64,000 bases of DNA from Mesorhabditis belari (GCA_958450365.1 CAUEEP010000754.1:1086001-1150000); one strand, 5' to 3'. Shown: positions 1-11,954, counted from the stretch's first letter. The notes: a model not told the origin generated them from the letters alone. Numbers and translations are program-made.

Positions 1-16
1 GATTTTGATGGATTCT

Positions 17-126
17 AATGGATTCTAATGGGTTCTAATGGATTCTAATGAATTCTAATCGATTCTAATGGGTTCTAATGGATTCTAATCGATTCTAATC
101 GATTCTAATCGATTCTAATCGATTCT
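17..126. repeat. 10-bp tandem repeat (gattctaatg/c)
   Basis: About ten head-to-tail copies of gattctaat followed by g or c. The array is simple and non-coding. It lies downstream (3') of the partial GluCl gene, or within its last intron, because that gene continues leftward on the minus strand. Confidence 0.9.
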
Positions 127-267
127 ACTTTGTAAATCGAAGCTTTCTAGTCTACAGAATTATCGTTTCCTCTTTTAAAAGCATGTTAAGCCTCAATGTT
201 AAGGCCATTATGCCTTTAAAGCTCTTTTCTATGTAGAAATATGGATTACTATGGATTGCATGGATTA

Positions 268-398
268 CTATAGACTACTATGCACTCCTATGCACTCCTA
301 TGCACTCCTATGTACTCCTATGCACTCCTATGCACTCCTATGCACTCCTATGCACTCCTATGTACTCCTATGCACTCCTATGCACTCCTATGTACTAC
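268..398. repeat. 10-bp tandem repeat (tgcactccta)
   Basis: About thirteen copies of tgcactccta, some with tgtactccta. An ORF through the array only reads the repeat and is not considered a gene. Confidence 0.9.
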
Positions 399-496
399 AG
401 ATGTACTACAAACAGTCCTATCCATGTTTATATTATAGCCCCTAGTGTCAGGAAACTTTCAATTTTTTTGCTTTGACAAGCTAGAGACAAATGGAC

Positions 497-578
497 CATA
501 GCATGGCCGAGTGGTCTCAGCTAGTCTCATCAAACGAGCGGAAGAGATAGGTCGCGGGTTCGACTCCTCTTGCCGCCA
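497..578 (+). tRNA. tRNA-like sequence (Leu/Ser-type A box), probably degenerate
   Basis: It has a good A box (tggccgagtggtc) and B box (ggttcgactcc) at tRNA spacing, with room for a long variable arm, and ends tgccgcc-A. The 5' strand that should pair with tgccgcc reads catagca, so only about half of the acceptor pairs. No clean 5-bp anticodon stem can be drawn. Class II architecture suggests tRNA-Leu/Ser or a nematode V-arm tRNA. It could equally be a tRNA pseudogene or SINE head. Confidence 0.4.
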
Positions 579-611
579 ATTTTGATTGAAAATCTTCTTT
601 CATTTGTAAAC

Positions 612-3600
612 CCACTAAATGACATGTGCAAGGTGGTTGATATCCTTGTCCTTCAGTCGCTAACTCTCGATCCCGTTTCTGTGCTTTTCGAATAGCAGCG
701 GTGCGTTTTCGCTCAGTCTAAAGGTATTGGGTTTATCAAAGGAGGCTTAAAAGCTTTCTATTCAGATATTTACAGTAGTTTAGAAGATCTTTTGAAGCTC
801 TGAAGCTCTACTAGAAGCTCTGAAGCTCTACTAGAAGCTCTGAAGCTCTACTAGAAGCTCTGAAGCTCTACTAGAAGCTCTGAAGCTCTACTAGAAGCTC
901 TGAAGCTCTACTGGAAGCTCTGAAGCTCTACTAGAAGCTCTGAAGCTCTACTAGAAGCTCTGAAGCTCTATTGGAAGCTCTGAAGCTCTACTAGAAGCTC
1001 TGAAGCTTTGAATCTCTTTTCCTCACCTGTCTACAATTATCCTGATATGAGACGAAAGCGTACTCGATTAACGCACCAAAGACGAACGTTTGACAAGCTG
1101 AACTAGTTATTTGAACTCTAGAATCTATTCTAGAAGCCTAAGCAAGTCTTTAACAAGCCTTTAAACTCAAATCCAGTCAACCAAACCTCTAGAATCGATT
1201 CCACAACCATAATCAAACTTTTAAACCTCACCTCCAAGCCAAACATCCACCAATTTTATGTAGGAAACTGGTGGGAGTTTTGCGTTGATTGCTGATTGCT
1301 AAAGTGGCTGAGAATTTGACGATAACTTCTCGATAACTTACCATAGTTGTCATTGTAAGCAATGTGGTGACTCCAAGAGCCACTCTTCCAGCTGTTGAAT
1401 GCATATCAATCCAAAAAGAAACCCATGAAACGCAAACGATCATCGTCGTTGGTGCATACAATTGTACAACGTAGTAGCTAGATTAAGGAAGCTATAGAAA
1501 GCTATAGAAAGCTATAGGAAGCTATAGGAAGCTATAGAAAGCTATAGGAAGCTATAGGAAGCTTTAGAAAGCTATAGAAAGCTATAGAAAGCTATAGGAA
1601 GCTATAGGAAGCTATAGAAAGCTATAGAAAGCTATAGGAAGCTATAGGAAGCTTTAGAAAGCTATAGAAAGCTATAGAAAGCTATAGGAAGCTATAGGAA
1701 GCTATAGGAAGCTATAGAAAGCTATAGGAAGCTATAGGAAGCTATAGGAAGCTATAGGAAGCTATAGGAAGCTATAGGAAGCTTTAGAAAGCTATAGGAA
1801 GCTTTAGAAAGCTATAGGAAGCTTTAGAAAGCTATAGGAGGCTTTAGAAAGCTATACAAAGCTATAGGAAGCTATAGGAACCTATAGAAAGCTATAGGAA
1901 GCTCTAGCAATCTCTAGAAAGCTCTAGCAAGCTCTAGCAAGCTTTATTAAGCTATTGAGATCTTTAAAAGTTCTAAAGGTAACACCTGAATTGCCGCTTT
2001 AAACTCAACGTCATTCGGAGGCACGCGTACGAACCTGAAACAGAAACTCTTGCTTAGAAAAAGACTCAGAAATCAACCGGTATTTGTATGACTTGTACAA
2101 TCAGCATTTATCACAATCGGATCGAGTAACATAAAGTTTGGCAAATCTTTCCCCACTTGATCCTTTTTCTGAACTGGTTTCTCCAAACGAGTATCCCATT
2201 CATAAACGATATCCTAAAACGATTGTCTCTTCATCTTTACGGAGATTGTCTCTTCATCTCTTTTCCTTAGCTAGCTTTAAACTACCTTTTAAAAGTCTTT
2301 AAACCTTCTTAGTTAGCTTTAAACTACTAAGCTAGCTTTAATACCTTTTAAAGGCCTTAAAACTTCTTTTTAAAGTCTTACAGTCTTAAGTCTAAAATCC
2401 AAGATAGTTTTGGCTTTTTAAATAAAAGAAAAAACAAGATCAATTGGCAGTAAGGGGAGTCGAACCAGGATCGTGCGGCTTGTAGACAAACGCCCTGCTA
2501 ACTGCGCCATGAGGGACATGAGGGCAGTGAGAAAAAAAACAATAAAACTCGGCCAGTCGCAGTCGGGAGGGGGGTCTTCGCACGACTTTTTCTAGCTTTT
2601 TTTTCTGGCAGGCTCGAGGTCTCCATGGCGCAGTCGGTAGTGCATTGTTCTACAGATCTGCAAGACCCGGGTTCGACTCCCCGTACTGATAATTTTGGTT
2701 TTTTACATAGAGAAAAGTCCAAAACCATTAGAAATTCGTTAGAAATTAGAAAAACCATTCATTAGGCCTTTGCATTGTTGTTTTTCTTGCTCAGGCCCTA
2801 GAAGGTTTTCTAGTTCACTGAATTCTCCATTTTCTATGAATTGTCCATTTTCTCATTCACCTTTGTCGTGTGCGCATAGCTGATCAGATCAAAATTACAT
2901 TGTTGAGTGTCCAAAGGGTAAAGCTAAAGCTAAAGCTGTTAAAGATCTCTTTAAATCTATCGATTTAATCGATTTAAATAAATTAAGTGATAGGCTCAGA
3001 GTGATTTCCATAATCTTTCACCTGTAAATTCATACTACACGAAAGAGTCATCGATAGGCGAACACTGTAAAGAATCTAAAAGGGAATGATGAAGATGAAT
3101 GAAATCAATGAAACCAATCAATGAATCAATCAAAGCCATTACCGTTCCATCGGAATGAATTCGAAGGAACATATTCTCTGTATCAATCAAATGACGATGA
3201 GCTGCTTTTTCTGTCTAAAAAGCTTTAATACCCTTTGACCCTTTCTGCCTCTTCCTTTCTTCCTCTCTCTTTCTTCCTCTTCCTTCTTCCTCTTCCGTTC
3301 TCCCTCTTCCTTTCTACCTTTCCCAAAAGAACTCACTGGAAAGAAGCTATCAGGGATCCATAAATTATCCTTTACATGTGGCACTGTAAGAAATTTTGGC
3401 GCATTCTGATAACCCAAATTTTGATAGGCTAAACGACGATCGATCCATTCTTCGCGGAAAGTGATTTGCATATTATATTCCTAAAGTTTTGCTAAATCAA
3501 TAGCTTTAATAGAATCACCATATTGACGACATCGATTTTGGAAAGCATTCGAATCAAGATATTCACTCGGACGATCACTGGACCGCTTGGATCTGAAATT

Positions 3601-4349
3601 TGATGTTTCTAGCCAGCTAAAGAAGCCAGCTAAAGCCTGGGCTAGACCCTGGCTAACTCCAGGCAACTCCAGGGAACTCCAGGCAACTCCAGGGAACTCC
3701 AGGCAACTCCAGTCCCTCCAATCATCTAGCTTTCGGTCTAGCTCTGGCTAACAGATTCCTACAGCTAGACCTAGATAGCTAGACAGTCCTCTAGACCTCT
3801 AGACAGTCCTCTAGACCTCTAGACAGTCCTCTAGACCTCTAGACAGTCCTCTAGACCTCTAGACAGTCCTCTAGACCTCTAGACAGTCCTCTAGACCTCT
3901 AGACAGTCCTCTAGACCTCTAGACAGTCCTCTAGACCTCTAGACAGTCCTCTAGACCTCTAGACAGTCCTCTAGACCTCTAGACAGTCCTCTAGACCTCT
4001 AGACAGTCCTACAGCTAGATCTAGACCTCTCATTCCTGCCTAACTCTGGTTTGATCTCGGTTTTCTAGATGGCTGGGAATAATAACGAACTTTAGAGGGT
4101 CTAGATTGATCAAAATTGATCATTAATCAAAATTGGCTGAATTGCTCTGATCTTCCTTGAGCTTTTCCCTGATTTCCCTTGATTCCCACCTGACATATTC
4201 GTCGGCGGTGGTCGGACTCGCATATCGTAATTCGCGAGCAAATTATTTAATATCAATTGCTCTTGGATTCCATTTGATGGCGCGTATTCGAGCAATGCAT
4301 TCACAAAAGGAAAGTAGGCAATGAAAGCGATTGAGATGAGAATTCTCAT
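612..4349 (-). CDS. avr-14: Glutamate-gated chloride channel subunit (AVR-14-like), C-terminus off the window
   Basis: Cys-loop anion channel subunit of the nematode GluCl family, the ivermectin target class, at the neuronal or muscle surface. Phase-consistent exons (minus strand, 5' to 3'): 4349-4190, 3592-3519, 3480-3337, 3214-3143, 3075-3022, 2923-2861, 2213-2078, 2034-1986, 1477-1342, 1298-1232, 1097-1027, 717-612. Exon 1 gives a hydrophobic signal peptide and [10 protein letters not shown]. Next come [19 protein letters not shown], the Cys-loop (two Cys with 13 between, enclosing LYPLD) and the second GluCl disulfide (ADCTSH...YACLR). M1, M2 ([17 protein letters not shown]) and M3 follow, then a basic loop ending YQPPCTCH. 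M4 and the stop are not seen and should lie left of the window or within 1-600. The avr-14 assignment rests on M2 and the loop; another GluCl alpha subunit is possible. Confidence 0.9.
786..1010. repeat. 20-bp tandem repeat in GluCl intron
   Basis: About eleven copies of gaagctctgaagctctacta, with occasional ctgg variants. It fills the intron between the M3 exon and the intracellular-loop exon of the channel gene. Confidence 0.9.
1484..1945. repeat. 10-bp tandem repeat (gctatagaaa / gctataggaa) in GluCl intron
   Basis: About 45 copies of gctatagaaa or gctataggaa with gctttagaaa variants in a loose higher-order order. It occupies most of the intron between the exon at 1986-2034 and the M1-M2 exon. 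Confidence 0.92.
2444..2515 (-). tRNA. tRNA-like sequence, degenerate, in GluCl intron
   Basis: On the minus strand it has an A box (ggcgcagttagcaggg) and B box (ctggttcgactcc), ending in tactgcc-A. The acceptor strands do not pair well and the anticodon arm is irregular. It faces a related tRNA-like sequence about 110 bp away on the opposite strand. Its host is the intron between GluCl exons 2861-2923 and 2078-2213, in the same transcriptional direction as the gene. Confidence 0.4.
2617..2691 (+). tRNA. tRNA-like sequence, degenerate, in GluCl intron (antisense)
   Basis: A box (ggcgcagtcggtagtgc) and B box (cgggttcgactcc) are at normal spacing. The core resembles the element at 2444-2515, including the end gtactg. 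The acceptor 5' strand does not match the 3' strand, and only a 4-bp anticodon stem with an enlarged loop can be drawn. It is probably a tRNA pseudogene or tRNA-derived repeat rather than a functional tRNA. Confidence 0.38.
3655..3720. repeat. 20-bp tandem repeat (aactccaggc/aactccaggg)
   Basis: Alternating aactccaggc and aactccaggg units, about three pairs, in the first GluCl intron. Confidence 0.85.
3780..4012. repeat. 20-bp tandem repeat (agacagtcctctagacctct)
   Basis: About eleven almost perfect 20-bp copies in the first intron of the channel gene, between exon 1 and the exon at 3519-3592. Confidence 0.93.
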
Positions 4350-4612
4350 TCTTTAAAGCTAAAGTTTCATTGGTTTATTAGTTTATTAGGTAAATCAAAA
4401 CAAAACATCAGATTTAGGTTAAGGTTGAGGCTGAGAATTCAGTTAGGAATTAGAGATAACAGCTAGAGAAGAGAATTGGATAATTAAACCGATCAAGAGA
4501 GCTTTCCAGTGTCATTTATCCAGAGTAGTGTGCCGGATAGTGTTCTTTCTTACTGGGAAACAGCTAGAGAACGCAGAATTGGATAATTAAACCGATATTC
4601 AATCATTTAAAC

Positions 4613-5165
4613 AAGTCTTAGAAGCCTTAGAAGGCTAGAAGGGCGTTCTTAAAGCCTCTAGAAGGCTTAGAAGGCTTAGAAGGGCGTTCTTAAAGCCTCT
4701 AGAAGGCTTAGAAGGCTTAGAATGGCGTTCTTAAAGCCTCTAGAAGGCTTAGAAGGCTTAGAAGGCTTAGAAGGGCGTTCTTAAAGCCTCTAGAAGGCTT
4801 AGAAGACTTGGAAGGGCGTTCTTAAAGCCTCTAGAAGGCTTAGAAGGCTTAGAAGGCTTAGAAGGGCGTTCTTAAAGCCTCTAGAAGGCTTAGAAGGCTT
4901 AGAAGGGCGTTCTTAAAGCCTCTAGAAGGCTTAGAAGACTTGGAAGGGCGTTCTTAAAGCCTCTAGAAGGCTTAGAAGGCTTAGAAGGCTTAGAAGGGCG
5001 TTCTTAAAGCCTCTAGAAGGCTTAGAAGGCTTAGAAGGGCGTTCTTAAAGCCTCTAGAAGTCTTAGAAGGCTTGGAAGGGCGTTCTTAAAGCCTCTAGAA
5101 GGCTTAGAAGGCTTAGAAGGCTTAGAAGTGAGTTCTTAAGTCTTAGAAGGCTTAGAAGCCTCTAG
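4613..5165. repeat. 41/51-bp tandem repeat built on cttagaagg
   Basis: Units begin ttcttaaagcctctagaagg, carry two or three cttagaagg decamers and end gggcg, giving alternating 41- and 51-bp monomers. The array lies upstream of the channel gene. The rest of 4350-5750 is AT-rich sequence without a convincing gene. Confidence 0.9.
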
Positions 5166-5737
5166 AAGCCTTCTAAGCCTTACTTCTGGCTATCTCAGAT
5201 CTTCTTAAAGCCTCTAGAAGTGTGTGTTCTCCCACTGTCTCTAGAAAATCCCATCTAGAGCTCTCTCAACGGATTCAATCACTCTGTACCAAATGGGAAG
5301 CGATCATGAGCACAAAGAACATGGTTTCTTGATATTTATAGAACAATTAGCTGGTTTAATTACGCAAAGATTCAAAGAGAAATCAGAAAAAAGCAGAAAA
5401 ACTTTAACAAAAGCAAAAAAAAGTAAAAAAATCGTTTCTAAATCGTTTCCAAATCGATAAAAGTCGATCAGATTTCAAAGAACTCAACGTTTTTTTCTAT
5501 TTTGATATCTTTATGTCTCTAAGAAGTTCAATATTTGTGAAAGATCTCGAGAGAAAGAGAGAAGAGAGAAGAGAGAAGAGAGAAGAAGAGACTGATCCGG
5601 GTAATGTATCCATTTTTCTTTTCTTTTTTTTCACTTACAAACTTGAGTACTTTTCTGTTGGACAGAAATGAGAATCGATTTATGTCGTGAAACTACAGTA
5701 ATCTTGTCTTAAAACTACAGTAATCTTGTCTTAAAAT

Positions 5738-6190
5738 GTCTTAAATTCCTTCTGGAAGTGTGCGTACTCTTGACGTCACTCGTAAAGAAAAACGGTGTCT
5801 GGCACACGGCCCTGCTAGAAGAGCCCCAAAAAACCCCCCAAGAGCGGTTTAATTACCCAAGTGAGCGTACTTTTGATGTCACTCATAAGAAAAAACGGCG
5901 TCTGGCATACGGCCTCGGTAGAAGACCGCCGAAAAGCTCCCTCGACCGGTTTAATTACCCAAGTTGTCAGAAAGCGCGCGACAGTTTTGCTGATGATTTA
6001 ATTACCCAAGTGTGCGTACTCTTGACGTCACTCGTAAAGAAAAACGGTGTCTGGCACACGGCCCTGCTAGAAGAGTCCCAAAAAACCCCCCAAGAGCGGT
6101 TTAATTACCCAAGGTTCTCAAAAAGCGATCTTGGTATAGATAATTGCTCTTATTGAATATATTTGATTTGATTGACTCAATTACCCAAGT
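5738..6190. repeat. Dispersed ~125-bp repeat, three tandem copies, ending in aattacccaa
   Basis: Three imperfect copies of a unit that starts gtgtgcgtactcttgacgtc, passes through ctggcacacggccc and ends cggtttaattacccaag. A fourth isolated copy is at 8453-8563. A 132-residue ORF through the array just repeats the unit three times and is not treated as a protein. The terminal aattacccaa motif recurs alone across the window. Confidence 0.85.
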
Positions 6191-6680
6191 TTCGATTACC
6201 CTGAGCCTGAGCCTGAGCGCATTGAACAAACCCAACTTTCGAATAGAATAGAATAGAATAGAAAATTGGCTTAAAACCGATGTCAACATTTGTTTTTTTT
6301 CAAAATTTTCAAACTTTTAAACCGAAACCGAAAAATTAATGAAGCGTGGAGTTAAGAAAAAGGAAAAAAAAATGGGGAAAAAGAGAATTTGTTGGGTCTC
6401 TAATAAGCGTATATTTCTTTTCAAAAGCTTCTTTTCTTTTCCTTTTCTTTTTCTTTTCTTTTTCTTTTTCTTTTGAATCCTTTTCAATCCTTTCCCAATT
6501 TCCGAATCCTGGTGGGAATTCTCGAGGCTGAGATTAGACGAAATAGGGGGAAATGTGACGAGAAACGATGGAGAATTGCAAAAATTTGAGTTTTATTTGA
6601 AAGGGGATGAGATTTGATGGCTAAATTTGGTTAAAGAAGAAGCTTTCTGTGTGATACTGTACTGTAGTCTAATATCTTAG
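6191..6680. other. AT-rich spacer with pyrimidine tract, no gene seen
   Basis: It holds a short gaatagaata run near 6240 and a long tttcttttcc tract around 6415-6475. No ORF shows splice signals or recognisable protein sequence. Confidence 0.6.
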
Positions 6681-6685
6681 CGTTC

Positions 6686-6950
6686 TTGCTTGGCTGGCTT
6701 GGCTGGCTTGGCTTGGCTGGCTTGGCTGGCTTGGCTGGCTTGGCTTGGCTAGGCTTGGCTTGGCTGGCTTGGCTGGCTTGGCTGGCTTGGCTTGGCTAGG
6801 CTTGGCTTGGCTGGCTTGGCTTGGCTTGGCTGGCTTGGCTTGGCTGGCTTGGCTGGCTTGGCTTGGCTGGCTTAGCTGGCTTGGCTTGGCTAGGCTTGGC
6901 TTGGCTTGGCTTGGCTAGGCTTGGCTTGGCTTGGCTGGCTTGGCTATGCA
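6686..6950. repeat. Tandem ggcttggct repeat
   Basis: Mixed 5- and 9-bp units (ggctt, ggcttggct) over about 265 bp, intergenic. Confidence 0.92.
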
Positions 6951-7600
6951 AGGCTTTAAATATCAAATAGTTTACTTTTGATTTAAAGTAAGAGAATCAA
7001 ATTTTTAAAAATCAATTCTTAATCAATTTTCAATCAATTTTCAAATAAATCTAACAAAATTGATAAAAAAGAACAGAAAAGATTTTGATTTTAAAGAGTT
7101 GACATGAAAAAAAAATGATAAATGAATGAAATTAAAGAGAGAGATCGAGAAAATCTTTTTGAGAAAAGTTAAAAATAAAATTTTCGATCAAATCAATTTG
7201 ATAAGAAATCGATGTGATAAAAATAAAGATTATCTATGATTTGTGTCCTTAAATTTCGTCAAATTTAGCATTTAGCCTTGGCATTTAACAATGGCTTTTT
7301 TAGCCTTTTAGCTGTTTAGCTTTTTGGCTTTTTAAAACACTATATTAACTGAAAAATCATCAAATTCAAAAAAACCTTTAGATAAACTTATAATAAAAAT
7401 GATTCTATTTTGAATTAGATGTGAAAGAAGTGAGTGAGATTCCCCTCATTAAGTAGGCATCTCATTTACTGAATGGAAAGGATTCGAGGGGAATTGATGG
7501 GGATGAAGGAAAGAAAAAGAGCCATTAACTTTCTGATTTTACTCCTTCCTTGAATATTTTAAAACTTTCCTAACCAAATTCCTGACTACCAAGCATGAAT
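6951..7600. other. AT-rich spacer, no gene seen
   Basis: A- and T-rich sequence with short direct repeats such as tttagc. No exon-like reading frame was found on either strand. Confidence 0.55.
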
Positions 7601-7639
7601 TTGTCAATTCCAAACTGGCCCGACTCAAGCGTGGCTCGA

Positions 7640-8265
7640 GTTTGATGGTAATTGGGCATTAGAAGGCTTGGATTGTTCCAATCTTGTAGTGGCTAGTTTG
7701 AGTGTATCTAACTTGTATGGAAATCGGTTAATTGACGTTAGGGTCAACTAAATTGCTATCCAGATTAGACCGTTTGATGCTTGTTGAGCAATTCTGAGAC
7801 ATTAGAAGGCTAGGATTGCTCCAATCTTGTAGTGGCTAGTTTGAGTATATCTAACTTGTAAGGAATTCGGTTATTTGACGTTAGGGTCAACTAAAGTGCT
7901 ATCCAGATTGGGCAATTTGATGGTAATTGAGTAATTCTGAGGTATTAGAAGGCTAGGATTGCTCCAATCTTGTAGTGGCTAGTTTGAGTGTATCTAACTT
8001 GAAGAGAATTCGGGTATTTGACGTTGAGATCGACTCAAGTGCTATCCAGATTAGACATTTTGATGCTTGTTGAGCAATTCTGATGCACTAGAAGGCTTGG
8101 ATTGCTCCCAATCTTGTAGTGGCTAGTTTGAGTGTATCTAACTTGTATGGAATTCGGTTATTGAAGGTTACGGTCAACTAAATTGCTATCCAGATTAGGC
8201 AATTTGATGGTAATTGAGCAATTCTGATGTATTAGAAGGCTAGGATTGTCCCAATCTTTTTTGGT
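7640..8265. repeat. ~143-bp satellite, block 1
   Basis: Four to five copies, about 142-144 bp apart, each containing ccaatcttgtagtggctag, ttgagtgtatctaacttg and ctatccagatta. The same monomer forms blocks 2 and 3 inside the NHL-gene region. Confidence 0.9.
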
Positions 8266-8452
8266 GTCCTAATAGCTTTTTGGTGACTGTCGTCACACAA
8301 GCTCCAAGCACAGCCTTAAACTAAACAAAATTTGGATAGAGACAGAGAAATGAGGGTTTTATGATCAAGAACAGATGTCTTTGAGCCACTTGTCTAATTG
8401 TTTGTTAATTTGCAATATCTAGCTACTGTAATCCTTGTAATATAGCCTTCTG

Positions 8453-8563
8453 GAAGTGTGCGTACTCTTGACGTCGCTCGTAGGAAAAAGTGTCATCTGG
8501 CACACGGCCCCGCTAGAAGAGCGCCGAAAAGACGACTCGGTCGGTTTAATTACCCAAGTTTAA
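8453..8563. repeat. Single copy of the dispersed ~125-bp repeat
   Basis: Matches the three-copy array at 5738-6190 from ctggaagtgtgcgtactctt through ggtttaattacccaag, with scattered substitutions. Confidence 0.8.
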
Positions 8564-8858
8564 GCGCAGGAAATGCACAGGGTAAAGAATAGATTTTGAT
8601 TGAAAACTTTGACAAAACAAAATTCAATTTATCTAAAGTTTGTTTAGAAAGAAAGCCTTTTCTTCTTTTCTTCACGAATTTTTCATTAGACCTCTGCGTT
8701 TGACATTAGAAAAAGAATAGGAAAAGGGAAAAAAAAGAAAAAAGTTGAAGTAAACGAGGAATGTGAGAAGATTGAATAAAGAAATGGGGAATTTTGGATA
8801 AAATTAGACACTTGCATCAACGATCAATGGATTGGAGACAAGAATAAAAGGCAAGCCT

Positions 8859-9005
8859 GTAGAATGGACGGCTGTAGAATGGACGGCTGTAGAATGGACG
8901 GCTGTAGAATGGACGGCTGTAGAATGGACGGCTGTAGAATGGACGGCTGTAGAATGGACGGCTGTAGAATGGACGGCTGTAGAATGGACGGCTGTAGAAT
9001 GGACG
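8859..9005. repeat. 15-bp tandem repeat (gtagaatggacggct)
   Basis: Ten near-perfect 15-bp copies. Because 15 is a multiple of three, ORFs stay open in several frames on both strands. None has splice context or non-repeat protein sequence. Confidence 0.93.
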
Positions 9006-9039
9006 AGATGTTACAAAGGACATAGTAAACACAGAACAT

Positions 9040-9745
9040 CGTAAACAAATTAAAACTGTTTACCGTTAGCTACCGTATCCCTTTTTCTACCGTATCCCTT
9101 TTCTACCGTATCCCTTTCGATTCCTTGCTTAGATTAACTGTTACAAGCAATGGACTATGAGAAAAGCTTCAAAGAAAAACAAAAACAACACCTTAAATTC
9201 TTCGATAACAAAAGTTGAGTTGAGATATTTGATTGGAAAAGTGTTAGATGAAGAAATGAGGCTAAATTTTAAAAAAACCGTTCAGATTTACGGTCTAGAT
9301 TTAGACCGAAATACTTCTTTAGCCAATCCAATTCTCAATAATAGCTAGAAACAGAATGGGAACTTGTTAGTGAGGAAATCCGATATCCAGATAAATCTAT
9401 GGAAAACCAAAAAGGAAAAGACAATAACGAACAAATGTTTGAAAAAGATTGTGAAAGATTGCATTCAATTTCTAAATGATATTAAAGATCTAATCAATAT
9501 TAAAGATCCAATCAACATTAAAGATCTAAAGAAAATCTAAAGAAAATCTAAATAAATTCAAAATTTCTGAAAGCTAAATGTATCCCTATTTTTTGCATCA
9601 CACAAAGGAGACGCTTTGCGAATCGAATTTCCAATTTCAATCCTTTTTCCGAAAAGTTCCCTTTGTTTGGGAAAGAATTAAAAATCAGAAAAGAGATTTT
9701 TAAACAAAAAAAACCACAAGACTAATAGCTATTCTTTAAATATTG
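9040..9745. other. Spacer upstream of NHL gene, no gene confirmed
   Basis: It contains short direct repeats (ctaccgtatccc near 9070-9110; attaaagatc near 9480-9530). A 63-residue ORF at 9157-9348 and a short ORF near 9590 were examined. Neither could be joined in phase to the downstream B-box exon, so the 5' exons of that gene remain unidentified. Confidence 0.45.
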
Positions 9746-9747
9746 AT

Positions 9748-10630
9748 TGGCTTGGATTGCTCCAATCTTGTAGTGACTAGTTTGAGGTATATAACTTGTC
9801 AGAAATTCGATTATTTGACGTTAGGGTCAACTAAAGTGCTATCCAGGTTAGACCGTTTGGTGCTTATTGAACAATTCTGATGCACTAGAAGGTTTGAGTT
9901 GCTCCAATCTTGTAGTGATTAGTTTGAGTGTATCTAACTTGTAAGGAAATCAGTTATTTTGTGTTTAGAGCAATTAAAGTGCTATCCAGATTAGACATTT
10001 TGATGGTAATTGAGTAATTCTGAGGCATTAGAAGGCTAGGATTGTCCCAATCTTGTAGTGACTAGTTTGAGTGTATCTAACTTGCAAGGAATTCGGTTAT
10101 TAAAGGTTACGGTCAACTAAATTGATATCCAGGTTAGGCAATTTGATGGTAATTGAGTAATTTTGAGGCATTAGGAGGCTAGGATTGCTCCAATCTTGTA
10201 GTGACTACTTTGAGTGTATCTAACTTGTATGGAAATCAGTTATTTGACGTTTAGATCAACTAAAGTGCTATCCAGATTAGACCGTTTGATGCTTGTTGAG
10301 CAATTCTGATGCACTAGAAGGCTAAGATTGTCCCAATCTTATAGTGATTAGTTTGAGTGTATCTAACTTGTATGAAAATCGGTTATTGAAGGTTACGGTC
10401 AACTAAATTGATATCCAGGTTCGACCGTTTGATGCTTGTTGAGCAATTCTGATGCACTAGAAGGCTAAGATTGTCCCAGTCTTATAGTGATTAGTTTGAG
10501 TGTATCTAACTTGTAAGGAAATCAGTTATTTTCGGTTTAGAGCAATTAAAGTGCTATCCAGATTAGACATTTTGATGGTAATTGAGTAATTCTGATGCAC
10601 TAGAAGGCTTAGATTGCTCCAATCTTCAAT
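9748..10630. repeat. ~143-bp satellite, block 2
   Basis: About six copies of the satellite monomer seen at 7640-8265, ending 70 bp before the B-box exon at 10699. Confidence 0.9.
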
Positions 10631-10698
10631 CCAAATAGATTTTATATATCTAGATATACCTATAACTTGTCCAATAAAATATTCTTATTCTTTTCTAG

Positions 10699-11922
10699 AA
10701 AATGTCAGCTGATGCGCGGCCATTCTGAGCATCGATCACACGCCTGGAAACCGGAAGAGGTTGAGATTTTTAAGACCAAAAATTTCATTTCTATATTCCT
10801 TAAGCTTAAAGAAGATGTAAAGAGGCAGTAAAAATTTCCACTTTTCTATTAACTTTCAATTTATATATGAATTTTCAGATCTATCACTGTTGCGTGCAAG
10901 CACTCGAGGGCCGATGCAGTCGACGAAACAAAACCGTTCACGACTACAAAATAGCGATCAAGGAATTCTTGGCAAAGGTTGGCTTTAGTTACTTTAGACT
11001 AGCTGGACAGTTTAATATTTTATTAAAAATTCTGGTTTTTGACGTTTAGATCAACTAAAGTGCGATCCAGATTAGGCAATTTGATGGTAATTGAGTAATT
11101 CTGATGCACTAGAAGGCTAAGATTGTCCCAATCTTGTAGTGACTAGTTTGAGTGTATCTAACTTGTATGGAAATCGGTTATTGAAGGTTACGGTCAACTA
11201 AATTGATATCCAGGTTCGATCGTTTGATGCTTGTTGAGCAATTCTGATGCACTAGAAGGCTAGGATTGCTCCAATCTTGTAGTGACTAGTTTGAGTGTAT
11301 CTAACTTGTATGGAAATCGGTTATTGGAGGTTAGGGCCAACTAAATTGCTATCCAGATTAGACATTTTGATAATAATTGAGTAATTCTGATCCACTAGAA
11401 GACTTGGATTGCTCCAAACTCGTAAACGCTAGTTTGAGTGTAACTTGTAAGACATTACAAAAAGAAACGAAAAGGCCCTCTTGAGCTCTTGAGCCTTAGA
11501 ATGGTTTCAATCTTAATCAGACATATACATACATCTGTGAATCTGTGAATCATACTAGACTTTTATCCAAAATAGTGAGCTTGTATTTCAGGTGGAAATT
11601 ATCTTGTTGAACGAGTTGTCGAGAGCATTGGAGCAGTCGAACGAGCCGGATCGGCTGATGATCGCGCGACTCAATCGGGTATCTGAAATTCTGTAAACTA
11701 GAGATTTTATATCAGTAATTAGATGAGATTCCCATTTCCAGGCCTTATCGACATCATATCTGAAAGATGATCGACCTTCCCTTTACCACCTCCCCTCACC
11801 ATCACGACCACAATGGAAAACCTGGAATCTCGATCATGAAGATCCGGCCAAGTTCGTCAAAGCTATAGACAGATAGACAGATAGACAGACAGATAGACAG
11901 ATGGACAGATAGGCAGAAAGAC

Positions 11923-11954
<32 letters not shown>

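Noticed and set aside
5758..6156. 132-residue ORF with three internal repeats
   Set aside because: It is the dispersed ~125-bp repeat in tandem. The isolated copy at 8453 has frame-breaking differences, so coding is not conserved.
8817..9048. Overlapping 70-74-residue ORFs on both strands
   Set aside because: Products of the 15-bp gtagaatggacggct array; no splice or homology support.
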